A DNA stretch of 64,000 nucleotides from Streptomyces pyxinae (GTDB lineage: Bacteria > Actinomycetota > Actinomycetes > Streptomycetales > Streptomycetaceae). Location of the stretch: NCBI RefSeq assembly GCF_024756275.1, contig NZ_JANUGQ010000007.1, forward strand, positions 124,001 to 188,000, in the 5' to 3' direction. The number at the start of each line of letters is the position of its first letter. The stretch's first letter is position 1. Both the position numbers and the translations under genes were made by a program. Shown here in pieces: positions 16,558 through 24,984 of the stretch. The notes under the pieces were generated by a model. That model was not told the DNA's origin, ran no database searches, and saw only the letters and a program-made list of their open reading frames with translations.

Positions 16558-18003
16558 TTGACCAGCAGCTGTCACCACGACCACGACGCGGCCGCCGAGG
16601 CCGCCGAGGGGCCGGCCGCCCCCGGCGGGGACGACACGGCGCCGCACGAGCACCAGGTGCTCAACCCGGCCACCGAGGAGGTGATCGCCACCGTCCCGGC
16701 CACCACCCGGGCCGGGGTGGACGCCGCCGTCGGCCGGGCCGCCGCCGCCCAGCGCCAGTGGGCCGCCGCGGCCCCGGCCGACCGGGCCAGGCTGCTCCGC
16801 CGGTTCGCCGCCGTCGTCGACGACCACCTGGAGGAACTGGCCCGGCTGGAGGTCCGGGAGGCCGGCCACACGGTCGGCAACGCCCGCTGGGAGGCCGGCA
16901 ACGTCCGCGATCTGCTCGACTACGCGGCCGGGGGAGTGGAGCGGCTCAACGGCCGGCAGATCCCGGTCCCCGGCGGGCTGGACATCACCCTGCTGGAGCC
17001 GCTCGGCGTCGTCGGGGTGATCGCCCCCTGGAACTTCCCGATGCCGATCGCCGCCTGGGGCACCGCGCCCGCGCTCGCCGCCGGCAACGCGGTCCTGCTC
17101 AAGCCCGCCGAGACCACCCCGCTCACCGCCCTCCGGTTGGCCGGGCTCGCCCTGGAGGCGGGGCTCCCCGAAGGGCTCTTCCAGGTGCTGCCCGGCGCCG
17201 GGACGGTGGCCGGCGACGCCCTGGTGCGCCACCCCGGAGTGGCAAAGATCGTCTTCACCGGCTCCACCCGGGTCGGCAAGAGCATCATGGCGAGCTGCGC
17301 CGAGCGGGTGAAGCGGGTGACCCTGGAACTCGGCGGCAAGAGCCCGAACATCGTCTTCGCCGACGCCGACATCGAGGCCGCGGCCGCCGCCACCCCGATG
17401 TCCTTCCTGGACAACGCCGGCCAGGACTGCTGCGCCCGGACCCGGATCCTGGTCCAGCGGAGCGTGTACGACCGCTTCCTGGGGCTGCTCGCCCCGGCCG
17501 TGGCGGAGGTCGTCGTCGGTGACCCGGCCGACGAGAAGACCCAGGTCGGCCCGCTGATCTCGCGGACCCAGCGGGACCGGGTGCGGTCGTACGTCCCCGA
17601 GGGCGCCCCCGGCATCCGGGGCGCCGCGCCCGAGGGACCCGGCTTCTGGTTCCCGCCGACCGTCCTCACCGGCCTCGCGCCCGGGGCGCCCGCCGCCACC
17701 GAGGAGGTCTTCGGCCCGGTCGCCGTGGTGCTGCCCTTCGAGGACGAGGCGGACGCGGTACGGCTGGCCAACGCCACCGAGTACGGCCTCGCCGGCTCGC
17801 TCTGGACCCGGGACGTGGGCCGCGCCCTGCGGGTCTCCCGGGCCGTGGCGGCCGGCAACCTCTCCGTCAACTCCCATTCCAGCGTGCGCTACTGGACCCC
17901 GTTCGGCGGCTACAAGCAGTCCGGCCTCGGCCGGGAGCTGGGCCCCGACGCCCTCACCGCCTTCACCGAGACCAAGAACGTCTTCCTGAGCACGGAGGTC
18001 TGA
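16558..18003 (+). CDS. NAD(P)-dependent aldehyde dehydrogenase
   Basis: A 481-residue aldehyde dehydrogenase. Landmarks are PWNFPMPIAAWG, LKPAETTPLTALRL, FTGSTRVGK, the catalytic Glu in TLELGGKSPN and the catalytic Cys in NAGQDCCART. It begins with TTG 7 nt after the synthetase stop and carries a His/Asp-rich leader (SCHHDHD) absent from the usual family start, perhaps a metal-binding or unimportant tail. Within the operon it should oxidise the gamma-glutamyl aldehyde made from the glutamylated amine. The region after KTQVGPLISRTQRDRV is shorter than in typical members. Confidence 0.88.
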   Translation: MTSSCHHDHDAAAEAAEGPAAPGGDDTAPHEHQVLNPATEEVIATVPATTRAGVDAAVGRAAAAQRQWAAAAPADRARLLRRFAAVVDDHLEELARLEVREAGHTVGNARWEAGNVRDLLDYAAGGVERLNGRQIPVPGGLDITLLEPLGVVGVIAPWNFPMPIAAWGTAPALAAGNAVLLKPAETTPLTALRLAGLALEAGLPEGLFQVLPGAGTVAGDALVRHPGVAKIVFTGSTRVGKSIMASCAERVKRVTLELGGKSPNIVFADADIEAAAAATPMSFLDNAGQDCCARTRILVQRSVYDRFLGLLAPAVAEVVVGDPADEKTQVGPLISRTQRDRVRSYVPEGAPGIRGAAPEGPGFWFPPTVLTGLAPGAPAATEEVFGPVAVVLPFEDEADAVRLANATEYGLAGSLWTRDVGRALRVSRAVAAGNLSVNSHSSVRYWTPFGGYKQSGLGRELGPDALTAFTETKNVFLSTEV

Positions 18004-18006
18004 CCC

Positions 18007-18789
18007 ATGACCGACACCCCCGTCTGCCGCCGCCTCACCGGCCGCACCGCCGTCATCACCGGCGCCGGCAGCGGCATCGGCCTCGCCACCGCCCGCCGCC
18101 TCGCCGCCGAAGGGGCGAAGGTGGTCTGCGGCGACATCGACGAGCAGGCCGGCAAGGCCGCCGCCGACGAGGTGGGCGGCACCTTCGTCCGGGTGGACGT
18201 CACCGACGCCGAGCAGGTGGAGGCGCTCTTCGAGGCCGCGCACGACACCTACGGCAGCGTGGACATCGCCTTCAACAACGCCGGTATCTCGCCGCCCGAC
18301 GACGACTCCATCCTCACCACCGGCCTGGAGGCGTGGCGGCGGGTCCAGGAGGTCAATCTCACCTCGGTCTACCTCTGCTGCAAGGCGGCCATCCCCTATA
18401 TGCGGCGGCAGGGCAGGGGCTCCATCATCAACACCGCCTCGTTCGTGGCGGTGATGGGCGCGGCCACCTCGCAGATCTCCTACACCGCCTCCAAGGGCGG
18501 GGTGCTGGCGATGTCCCGGGAACTGGGCGTGCAGTTCGCCCGGGAGGGCATCCGGGTCAACGCCCTCTGCCCGGGGCCGGTCAACACCCCGCTTCTCCAG
18601 GAGCTGTTCGCCAAGGACCCGGAGCGGGCCGCCCGCCGGCTGGTCCACATCCCGGCCGGCCGGTTCGCCGAGGCGGAGGAGATCGCGGCGGCGGTGGCCT
18701 TCCTGGCCAGCGACGACTCCTCGTTCGTCAACGCCACCGACTTCCTGGTGGACGGCGGCATCGCGGGGGCGTACGTCACCCCGGTGTAG
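18007..18789 (+). CDS. SDR-family dehydrogenase
   Basis: A 260-residue classical short-chain dehydrogenase with all catalytic features: TGAGSGIG at about 19-26, NNAGIS, the Ser in IINTASFVAV and YTASKGG. ATG at 18007 is 3 nt after the aldehyde dehydrogenase stop. It probably performs the alcohol-to-aldehyde step on the gamma-glutamyl-ethanolamide before the aldehyde dehydrogenase acts. That role is inferred from the operon only. A strong hairpin ends the operon 28 nt later. Confidence 0.88.
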   Translation: MTDTPVCRRLTGRTAVITGAGSGIGLATARRLAAEGAKVVCGDIDEQAGKAAADEVGGTFVRVDVTDAEQVEALFEAAHDTYGSVDIAFNNAGISPPDDDSILTTGLEAWRRVQEVNLTSVYLCCKAAIPYMRRQGRGSIINTASFVAVMGAATSQISYTASKGGVLAMSRELGVQFAREGIRVNALCPGPVNTPLLQELFAKDPERAARRLVHIPAGRFAEAEEIAAAVAFLASDDSSFVNATDFLVDGGIAGAYVTPV

Positions 18790-18817
18790 CCCGGAGCCGT
18801 CCCGGCGTGACTCCGGA

Positions 18818-18852
18818 GCCGTCCCGGCCGGAACCGCCCCGGCCGGGACGGC
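18818..18852 (+). terminator. Hairpin terminator of the synthetase operon
   Basis: A perfect 14-bp stem (GCCGTCCCGGCCGG and complement) has a 7-nt loop, 28 nt after the SDR stop. Confidence 0.7.
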
Positions 18853-18955
18853 CGCCGGCCGTACCGCACCGACCGGAGGCCCGGTCCGGAACCCTCCGGG
18901 CCGGGCGACCGGCCCTGACGCACCGGCCCGGCCGGGTCCGGGTCCGGCCCGGTGC

Positions 18956-20158
18956 TCAGAGGAACGTCCGGCCCTCGCCCCGGTAGGTCGGCACGGTCGC
19001 CGTCACCCGGTCGCCGGAGATCAGACGCAGCCGGTCGAACCGCTCGCACAGCTCGCCCGCCTTGGCGTGCCGGAACCACACCTTGTCGCCGATCAGCAGA
19101 TCGTCGGCCGGGGTGCCGAGCAGCGGGGTCTGCACCTCGCCGGGGCCCTCCTGGGGGTCGTACCGCAGTCCCTCCGGGAGGTACGGCACGGGCAGCCGGT
19201 CGGTCCCCGCGACGCCCGACGCCGGATAGCCGCCGCCGAGCACGGTCACCACGCCCACCCCGGGCCGGCGCACCACGGGCAGCGCGAAGAGCGCCGCCGG
19301 CCGGCCGGTGAACGAGGAGTAGTGGTCGAAGAGGCGCGGGACGAACAGCCCCGAGCCGGCCGCCACCTCGGTGACCGCGTCCTCGGCCGCCGTGAACTGG
19401 ACGCTGCCGGTGCCGCCGCCGTTGACGAACTCCAGCTCCGGCGCCACCGCGCGGACCGCCGCCACCGCCGCCGCCCGGCGGTCCGCCAGCTCCCGGCGGG
19501 CGACCGTCTGCATCAGCCGGACCGCCGCCGAGCGCAGCGGCCGGCCGGGCACCGCGTCCCCGACCCCGGCGACATGGCCCTCGTACGCCATCAGCCCGGC
19601 CAGCCGGAAACCGGGACGGCGCACCACCGAACGCGCCAGCTCGGCCAGCCGCTCCGGCTCACGCACCGGTGAGCGGCGTGCTCCTATCCGTACCCGGCCG
19701 CCCAACAGCCGGAAGGACGTGTCGAGTTCGAGACAGACCCGGATCTCCTCGCGGCCGCCCGCCCGGGCCGCGTCGATCAGCTCCAGCTGGGCCGGGTCGT
19801 CCACCGTCACCGTGATCGCGCCCGCCAGCTTGGCGTCCCCGGCCAGTTCCGCGAAGCCGGCCCGGTCCACCGAGGGGTAGGCCAGCAGCACATCGGTGAA
19901 CCCGGCCCGCGCCAGCCACACCGACTCGGCCAGCGTGTACGTCATCAGCCCGGCGAACCCCGGCCGCTCCAGGGCCCGTTCGAGCAGCGCCCGGCAGCGC
20001 ACCGACTTGCTGGCCACCCGGACCGGCTTGCCGCCAGCGCGGCGCACCAGGTCCTCGGCGTTGGCGTCGAAGGCGTCCAGGTCCACGACGGCCACGGGCG
20101 CGTCGAGACGGGCGGTGGCCCGGTCGTACCGGGCGCGGTCGGCGGCACGCGGAGTCAT
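18956..20158 (-). CDS. PLP fold-III amino acid deaminase/aldolase family protein
   Basis: A 400-residue protein of the alanine-racemase/D-threonine aldolase fold. The PLP lysine is Lys51 in KPVRVASKSVRC; the C-terminal domain contains HYSSFTGRPAALFALPV and LIGDKVWFRHAKAGEL with the metal/PLP-side His typical of D-threonine aldolase-like enzymes. The family cleaves or deaminates D-amino acids such as D-threonine or D-serine. It converges with the ethanolamine-type operon across the hairpin at 18818-18852 and has its own promoter. The ATG at 20158 is used. Substrate is unknown. Confidence 0.83.
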   Translation of the reverse strand: MTPRAADRARYDRATARLDAPVAVVDLDAFDANAEDLVRRAGGKPVRVASKSVRCRALLERALERPGFAGLMTYTLAESVWLARAGFTDVLLAYPSVDRAGFAELAGDAKLAGAITVTVDDPAQLELIDAARAGGREEIRVCLELDTSFRLLGGRVRIGARRSPVREPERLAELARSVVRRPGFRLAGLMAYEGHVAGVGDAVPGRPLRSAAVRLMQTVARRELADRRAAAVAAVRAVAPELEFVNGGGTGSVQFTAAEDAVTEVAAGSGLFVPRLFDHYSSFTGRPAALFALPVVRRPGVGVVTVLGGGYPASGVAGTDRLPVPYLPEGLRYDPQEGPGEVQTPLLGTPADDLLIGDKVWFRHAKAGELCERFDRLRLISGDRVTATVPTYRGEGRTFL

Positions 20159-20365
20159 GCGCCGAGGGTGCCAGAACCCGCTACCGGGGGGTAGGGGGAC
20201 GTTCCGGTCAGAACGGTCCCGGCCCGTCCGTCCCCTGTCCCGGAGACCTCCGCGCAGCCCGTAGAGTTACGCCCACGCTCCGCCGAACGGACCGCAACGG
20301 GCCTGTTCGGAACGGGTGTACGACGAAGGTGACGAGCGAGCGCGGACGAGCACGATGGGGGGCCG

Positions 20366-21550
20366 ATGAGCACCGAGGCACGGCGCCCGCCCGTCGCCCC
20401 GGCCGGCGACACCGCCGGGAAGGACCGGCTCCCGCCCCCCGCTCCGCTCGCGCCGCCCGCCCGGCCGGCGGCCCCGCCCCGGATTCCGCGCCCCGCGCCT
20501 CCGCCCGCCCCGCCGGCCCCCCGCGCCCCCGCCCCGGGGGCCGCCCGGCAGCCGCGCACTGGCCCGGGAAGGCCCGCCGGCCCGGGGACGCACACTGCCC
20601 CGGCGACGTACGCCGCCCCGGGGACGAATACCGCCTCGGAGGCGTACACCACCCCGGGGACGCACACCGTCCCGGCCGCGTCCCCCCTCCCCGGGGCGTC
20701 CACCCCGCCGGGGACGTACGACGTGCCGGGGGCGTACGGCCTGCCGCCCGAGACGCCCGCCGAGACCACCACCCGGCTCCGCCCGGTCCGCACCCGGCAC
20801 CCGGCGCGGGCGGCCGCCGCCGTGGCCTGCCTGGTCCTCGGGCTCGGGCTGGTCGGCGGCGCGGCGGCCGGCGCCTGGCTCACCGGGGAGGCCAACGGCG
20901 CGCCCGCCACCCGGACCGGCTACACCGAGATACGCACCCTCTGGCACAGCACCCCGGTCGACACCCTCTTCCCCCGCACCGTGGACGGCGAGGGCACCGG
21001 ACCCGGCGGCGCCGACCGCGTCTGGACCCGGATCGCGGTCGCCCCGGCCGGCCCCTGCGCCGACGCGCTCGACCCACTGCTGGTCCGGGCGCTGCGACCG
21101 GTCGGCTGCACCCGGGTGCTGCGCGCCACCTACACCGACGAGACCGCGTCGAACGTCACCACCGTGGGCCTGGTGCTCACCGAGGGCGACCGGGCCGGGA
21201 TGACCGCGCTGGGCGCCCGGTTCGTCCGCGAGGGCCTGGCCCGGCGCACCGACCTGATGCCGCGGGCCCTCGCCGCCCCCGGCACCGTCGCGGCCGGCTT
21301 CGGGGACGCCCAGCGGGCGAGCTGGCGGGTGAATGCGCTGACCGACGCGCCGGTGCTGGTCTACGCCGTCTCCGGCTTCGCGGACGGCCGCCCGTTCGCC
21401 GCCCCCGAGCCCGCCGACGAGGCGATGCGCAAGGGCCGTACCACCGCCGCCGCCCAGTCCGGCCTCGGCAACGAGGCCCGGGGGCTGGCCGACCGGATCG
21501 AACGCGGGCTGCGGGCCCGGATCGCCGCCGCCGTGGAGGAGCCCGAGTGA
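20366..21550 (+). CDS. Single-pass membrane protein with Pro-rich cytoplasmic tail
   Basis: A 394-residue protein I do not recognise by name. Residues 1-140 are Pro/Ala/Thr-rich and probably disordered and cytoplasmic, with a 10-residue-like PGTxT repeat. One membrane helix follows at about 150-172 (AVACLVLGLGLVGGAAAGAW), then about 215 residues outside the membrane with two cysteines (GPCADALDPLL, RPVGCTRVL) that could form a disulfide. It ends 4 nt inside the next gene (GTGA overlap), so it is translationally coupled to the mycosin-like protease and is probably its partner, substrate or anchor. Confidence 0.72.
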   Translation: MSTEARRPPVAPAGDTAGKDRLPPPAPLAPPARPAAPPRIPRPAPPPAPPAPRAPAPGAARQPRTGPGRPAGPGTHTAPATYAAPGTNTASEAYTTPGTHTVPAASPLPGASTPPGTYDVPGAYGLPPETPAETTTRLRPVRTRHPARAAAAVACLVLGLGLVGGAAAGAWLTGEANGAPATRTGYTEIRTLWHSTPVDTLFPRTVDGEGTGPGGADRVWTRIAVAPAGPCADALDPLLVRALRPVGCTRVLRATYTDETASNVTTVGLVLTEGDRAGMTALGARFVREGLARRTDLMPRALAAPGTVAAGFGDAQRASWRVNALTDAPVLVYAVSGFADGRPFAAPEPADEAMRKGRTTAAAQSGLGNEARGLADRIERGLRARIAAAVEEPE

Positions 21551-22749
21551 CCCTCTCGCCGCCGCTCCGGCTCCGGCTCCGGGCGGGCCGCCACCGCCGG
21601 CCGGCCGGGCTCGCCCTCGCCGCCGCCCTGGTGCTGCTGCCCGCCGCCCCGGCCCGCGCCGACACCATCCGCACCCAGCAGTGGGGACTGGAGGCGCTCT
21701 CCACCGACGCGGCCTGGCGCACCACCCGGGGCGCCGGTGTCACGGTGGCGGTCCTGGACACCGGGGTGGACCTGGACCATCCCGACCTGGCCGGCAATGT
21801 GCTGCCGGGCAAGGACCTGATCGGCTTCGGCGCCGAGCGCGGCGACCGCGCCTGGGCCCGCCACGGCACCGCGATGGCCGGCATCATCGCCGGGCACGGC
21901 CACGGCCCGGACGGCGGCGACGGGGTGCTCGGCATCGCGCCCGAGGCGAGCGTGCTGCCGGTCCGGGTCATCCTGGAGGGCGCCGATCCGGCCCGGGCCA
22001 AGGCCCGCACCACCCGGGGCCGGGCGCTGGCCGAGGGCATCCGCTGGGCGGTGGACCAGGGCGCCGACGTGATCAACCTGTCGCTGGGCGACGACAGCGC
22101 GTCCGCGCACCCCGACGCGGGCGAGGACGCGGCCGTCCGGTACGCCCTGGCCAAGGGCGCCGTGGTGGTCGCCTCGGCCGGCAACGGCGGCGAGAAGGGC
22201 GACCACATCTCGTACCCGGCGGCCTACCCGGGCGTCATCGCGGTCACCGCCGTCGACCGGTACGGCACCCATGCCGCCTTCTCCACCAGCCGCTGGTACG
22301 CCACCGTCAGCGCGCCCGGCGTGGACGTGGTCATCGCGGACCCGGACCGCAAGTACTACGCGGGCTGGGGCACCAGCGCCGCCGCGGCGTTCGTCTCCGG
22401 CGCCGTCGCCCTGGTCCGCGCCGCCCATCCGGACCTCACCCCGGCGCAGATCAAGAAGCTGCTCGCCGACACCGCCCGGGACCGCCCCGGCGGCGGCCGG
22501 GACGACGACCACGGATACGGCCTGGTGGACCCGGCCGCGGCCATCGAGGCGGGCGCGGCCCTCCGTCCGGCCGACCCCAGGGCGGCCACCGCCGGCTACC
22601 GGGGCCGCTACTTCGGCACCGGCCCGGACGCCGTGCCCGGGGCACCCGGGGGCCCCGGGCCGCTCGCCCCGGTCGCGGCCGGCGCCGGCGCCCTGCTGCT
22701 CGCCGCCGCCGCACTGCTCTGGCGCGGCGGCCTCCGCCGCCGGGGCTGA
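21547..22749 (+). CDS. Membrane-anchored subtilisin-like protease (mycosin type)
   Basis: A 400-residue S8 serine protease. It has an N-terminal signal peptide (LALAAALVLLPAAPARAD), catalytic Asp71 (VAVLDTGVD), His106 (RHGTAMAG) and Ser277 (WGTSAAAAFVSG), the oxyanion Asn in ASAGNGGE, and a C-terminal anchor (VAAGAGALLLAAAALLW) followed by RRG. This architecture is that of the mycosins of type VII secretion. The usual GTSMAAP reads GTSAAAA, a mild change. GTG overlaps the upstream stop. No other ESX gene (EccB-E, WXG100) is nearby, so its system partner is not evident. Confidence 0.87.
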   Translation: MTLSPPLRLRLRAGRHRRPAGLALAAALVLLPAAPARADTIRTQQWGLEALSTDAAWRTTRGAGVTVAVLDTGVDLDHPDLAGNVLPGKDLIGFGAERGDRAWARHGTAMAGIIAGHGHGPDGGDGVLGIAPEASVLPVRVILEGADPARAKARTTRGRALAEGIRWAVDQGADVINLSLGDDSASAHPDAGEDAAVRYALAKGAVVVASAGNGGEKGDHISYPAAYPGVIAVTAVDRYGTHAAFSTSRWYATVSAPGVDVVIADPDRKYYAGWGTSAAAAFVSGAVALVRAAHPDLTPAQIKKLLADTARDRPGGGRDDDHGYGLVDPAAAIEAGAALRPADPRAATAGYRGRYFGTGPDAVPGAPGGPGPLAPVAAGAGALLLAAAALLWRGGLRRRG

Positions 22750-22760
22750 CCGCCGGCCGA

Positions 22761-23140
22761 CCGGCCCTCGCGCCCGGGGGCGTCGGTTCAGGGACGAGGC
22801 GGACGGGGCGGTCCGCTGGGACCGGCCCTCGCGCCCGGGGCGCCGACGGGCGCCGGACGGGTCAAGGGTGACGACGGTGGGCCCGCCCTCGCGCCCGGGG
22901 CGCCGGCGGAAGGCGGACCCCTGGGCGCGGTCGCCGGCCGGGGTCCCCGGGTATCCCGCCCCGGGGCCGTCTCCTCCGGCCGGCCCGGGGCGGCCGTGCG
23001 TTCGCCTCCGGACGGCCTCCACGGACGGTGCCGGAGCGCGTGCCGACTCGCCCGGGACCCTGCCTTGGCGCGCCCGGGACTCTGCCCCGGTCGGCCCGGC
23101 CGGCCCCGCCCCGGCCGGGCCGACCGGCCCTCGCGCCCGG
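22761..23140. repeat. Dispersed GC-rich direct repeats
   Basis: A core near CCGGCCCTCGCGCCCGGG occurs at 22761, 22822, 22882 (one mismatch) and 23123. The first three are spaced about 60 bp apart. The 472-bp gap between the mycosin and sseB genes holds these repeats and no gene I can support. Confidence 0.65.
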
Positions 23141-23209
23141 GACCAGGGAAGGACCTGCTCGGGGCCGGGGAAGGACCTGCCCCGGGCGGGACCCCGCCCG
23201 GGCCCCGGA

Positions 23210-23215
23210 TAGGCT
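23210..23215 (+). promoter_or_regulatory. Candidate -10, leaderless sseB-family promoter
   Basis: TAGGCT ends 6 nt before the GTG at 23222, and no ribosome-binding site lies between. Confidence 0.45.
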
Positions 23216-23221
23216 CGCCGT

Positions 23222-23959
23222 GTGGCGCTCAAGAACATTCCGGACCCCGGTTACTCCGACGACGACGGCTCGGCCGATTCCCGGCTCGCGGCCGCGCTGG
23301 CCGCCTGGGCGCAGGACCGGTCCGCCGAGCCGGAGGTCCTCGCGGCGCTCCGGGGCGCCCGGTTGCTCGTCCCCGTGGTGGCCGTCCTCGGTGAGGTGGA
23401 GGAGGACGAGAACGGGCTGCGCCGGGAGAAGACCAGCGACATGGCGGTGCCCACGCTGACCGCCGGCGACCGCCGGGCGCTGCCCGCCTTCACCTCCACC
23501 GACTCGCTGGCCCGCTGGGACCCGGCCGCCCGCCCGGTCGCCGTGCCGCTGCACCAGGCCCTTCAGGCCGCCGCCCACGAGAAGGCCGACACCGTGGTGC
23601 TGGACATGGCGGGCCCGGTGGCCTACGAGCTGACCGGCCGCGCCCTGCTCGCCCTGGCCGAGGGCCGGACCAGCACCGACCCGCTCACCGACCCGGCCGT
23701 CGCGGCGGCGGTACGGGAGGTGGTGGCCGCCGAGCCCGAGGTGGTCCGCGCCCATCTGGGCCCGGGCGGCGCGGACGCGGACGGCACCCTCGCCCTGGTG
23801 CCGGCCCCCGGCGTCGCCCCGGCCGGGCCCGCCGGGCGGGTGGCCCGGGCGCTGGCCGCCGACGAGACCCTCCGCGCCCGGCTGGTGCGGGGGCTGGACC
23901 TGGCGGTGCTGCCGGAGGACGCCGTACCGCCGGGCGAGCCCCTCTTCGTACGCGGCTGA
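23222..23959 (+). CDS. SseB-family protein
   Basis: A 245-residue protein with an SseB-type N-terminal domain (LAAALAAWAQDRSAEPEVLAA, RLLVPVVAVLGE, TLTAGDRRALPAFTSTDSLAR, PVAVPLHQAL). SseB domains are widespread in actinobacteria and have no firm biochemical role. No signal or membrane segment is seen. The GTG start sits at leaderless distance from a TAGGCT box. It converges with the DUF1844 gene, with a strong hairpin between them. Confidence 0.8.
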   Translation: MALKNIPDPGYSDDDGSADSRLAAALAAWAQDRSAEPEVLAALRGARLLVPVVAVLGEVEEDENGLRREKTSDMAVPTLTAGDRRALPAFTSTDSLARWDPAARPVAVPLHQALQAAAHEKADTVVLDMAGPVAYELTGRALLALAEGRTSTDPLTDPAVAAAVREVVAAEPEVVRAHLGPGGADADGTLALVPAPGVAPAGPAGRVARALAADETLRARLVRGLDLAVLPEDAVPPGEPLFVRG

Positions 23960-24064
23960 GCACGCGAACCCCCTGCACCCGCGCACGTGGCCGCCGCTCT
24001 GCCGTACGTTCCCGGCGGGACACTCGTACGACATCCCCGGCTCCGGGTCCGGGCGGGCAGCGAA

Positions 24065-24094
24065 GAGCCCGGCCGCGCGGACGCGGCCGGGCTC
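24065..24094. terminator. Hairpin terminator between convergent genes
   Basis: A perfect 13-bp stem (GAGCCCGGCCGCG and complement) with a CGGA tetraloop lies between the sseB-family gene and the convergent DUF1844 gene, so it can serve both. Confidence 0.7.
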
Positions 24095-24240
24095 GGGAGA
24101 CGGCGGCGTGCCGGGACCGGGGTGCGGGGGCGCCGGGCCCGAAGGCGCCCGGGGTCCCGGGGAGAAGCCCGGCGGAACCTCGGGCCCAGGACCCCGGGAG
24201 GCCCTGGAGCTCGGGTCCCGGGGAGGCCCCGGGCGCGGGG

Positions 24241-24627
24241 TCAGCCGTAGACCGGGCCGGTGTACTTCTCGCCCGGGCCCTGGCCCGGCTCGTCCGGCAC
24301 CAGCGACGCCTCGCGGAAGGCCAGCTGGAGCGACTTCAGGCCGTCCCGCAGCGGGGCGGCGTGGAAGGAGCTGATCTCGGTGGCGCTGCCGTCCAGCAGC
24401 CCGGCGAGGGCGGTGATCAGCTTCCGCGCCTCGTCCAGGTCCTTGTGGGCGTCGCCCTCCTCGGTGAGGCCCAGCTTCACCGCGGCGGCGCTCATCAGAT
24501 TGACGGCGACCGTCACGATCACCTCGACCGCCGGGACCTCCGCGATGTCGCGGGTCATGGCGGCGAAGTCGGGGGTCTCCGCCGCATCCGTGCGGGGGGC
24601 GTCCGGGCTGGGGATGGCGTCACTCAT
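24241..24627 (-). CDS. DUF1844 domain-containing protein
   Basis: A 128-residue acidic, mostly helical protein. The DUF1844 core is at about 22-85 (PAVEVIVTVAVNLMSAAAVKLGL, then DEARKLITALAGLLDG). The function is not known, but in actinobacteria this gene is habitually divergent from infC, as here, with about 50 bp between its start and the infC promoter. The link to translation is contextual only. No ribosome-binding anomaly is seen. Confidence 0.85.
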   Translation of the reverse strand: MSDAIPSPDAPRTDAAETPDFAAMTRDIAEVPAVEVIVTVAVNLMSAAAVKLGLTEEGDAHKDLDEARKLITALAGLLDGSATEISSFHAAPLRDGLKSLQLAFREASLVPDEPGQGPGEKYTGPVYG

Positions 24628-24680
24628 GCCCCCACACTATGCGCCCCGCGCGCCGGTTCGCCGCCACCCCCGGGAGCTGG

Positions 24681-24686
24681 TAACCT
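24681..24686 (+). promoter_or_regulatory. Candidate -10 of the infC operon
   Basis: TAACCT is the best -10 candidate between the DUF1844 gene and infC, with a partial -35 (TTCGCC) 17 bp upstream. It would give a leader of about 295 nt before infC. Confidence 0.45.
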
Positions 24687-24699
24687 GGAGCGACGACCG

Positions 24700-24984
24700 G
24701 CCGGACGTCCAGCGTGTCCGGCCCACAAGTGGAGGCTCCGCTCTCCCACCTGACCGCCCCCCGGGCGGCGGGTCACCGGTCAGGCGGCAACCATCGTTCC
24801 GTACGGACGATGGGGCCGCCCGAATGCACGCCCCGCGGTCGACGCGGCGGTGTTCCGGTATCACCAGGAGCCCCGCCTGTGTCCCGTCCGGGGCATTTTT
24901 TCGCTTCCGGCGCGGTTGGTCTCACTAAACAGACGTTACGCGTCCGTCCGCCAGGCGGTCGCGTGGTGCTACCGAGGAGGATCC
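24700..24984 (+). promoter_or_regulatory. Structured infC leader
   Basis: An mRNA leader of almost 300 nt with several stem-loop candidates: GTGGAG facing CTCCCAC at the 5' end, CATCGT-CCGTACGG-ACGATG in the middle and the terminator-like element at 24870-24902. It ends at the AGGAGG in front of the ATC start. Such leaders on infC operons act in autoregulation by L20 or IF3 in other bacteria. The mechanism here is inferred. Confidence 0.55.
24870..24902 (+). terminator. Attenuator-like terminator in the infC leader
   Basis: GCCCCG pairs with CGGGGC over a 13-nt loop and is followed directly by ATTTTTTC. A U-run like this is rare in such GC-rich DNA. It lies about 80 nt before infC and inside the transcript, so it is more likely an attenuator than the end of an upstream gene. 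Confidence 0.65.

Noticed and set aside
24065-24094. A regulatory hairpin for the DUF1844 gene
   Set aside because: It lies beyond the ends of two convergent genes, so a terminator is the simpler reading.
24808-24926. A possible leader peptide before infC
   Set aside because: An ATG is present at 24808 but has no RBS, no run of regulatory codons and no stop near the terminator stem.
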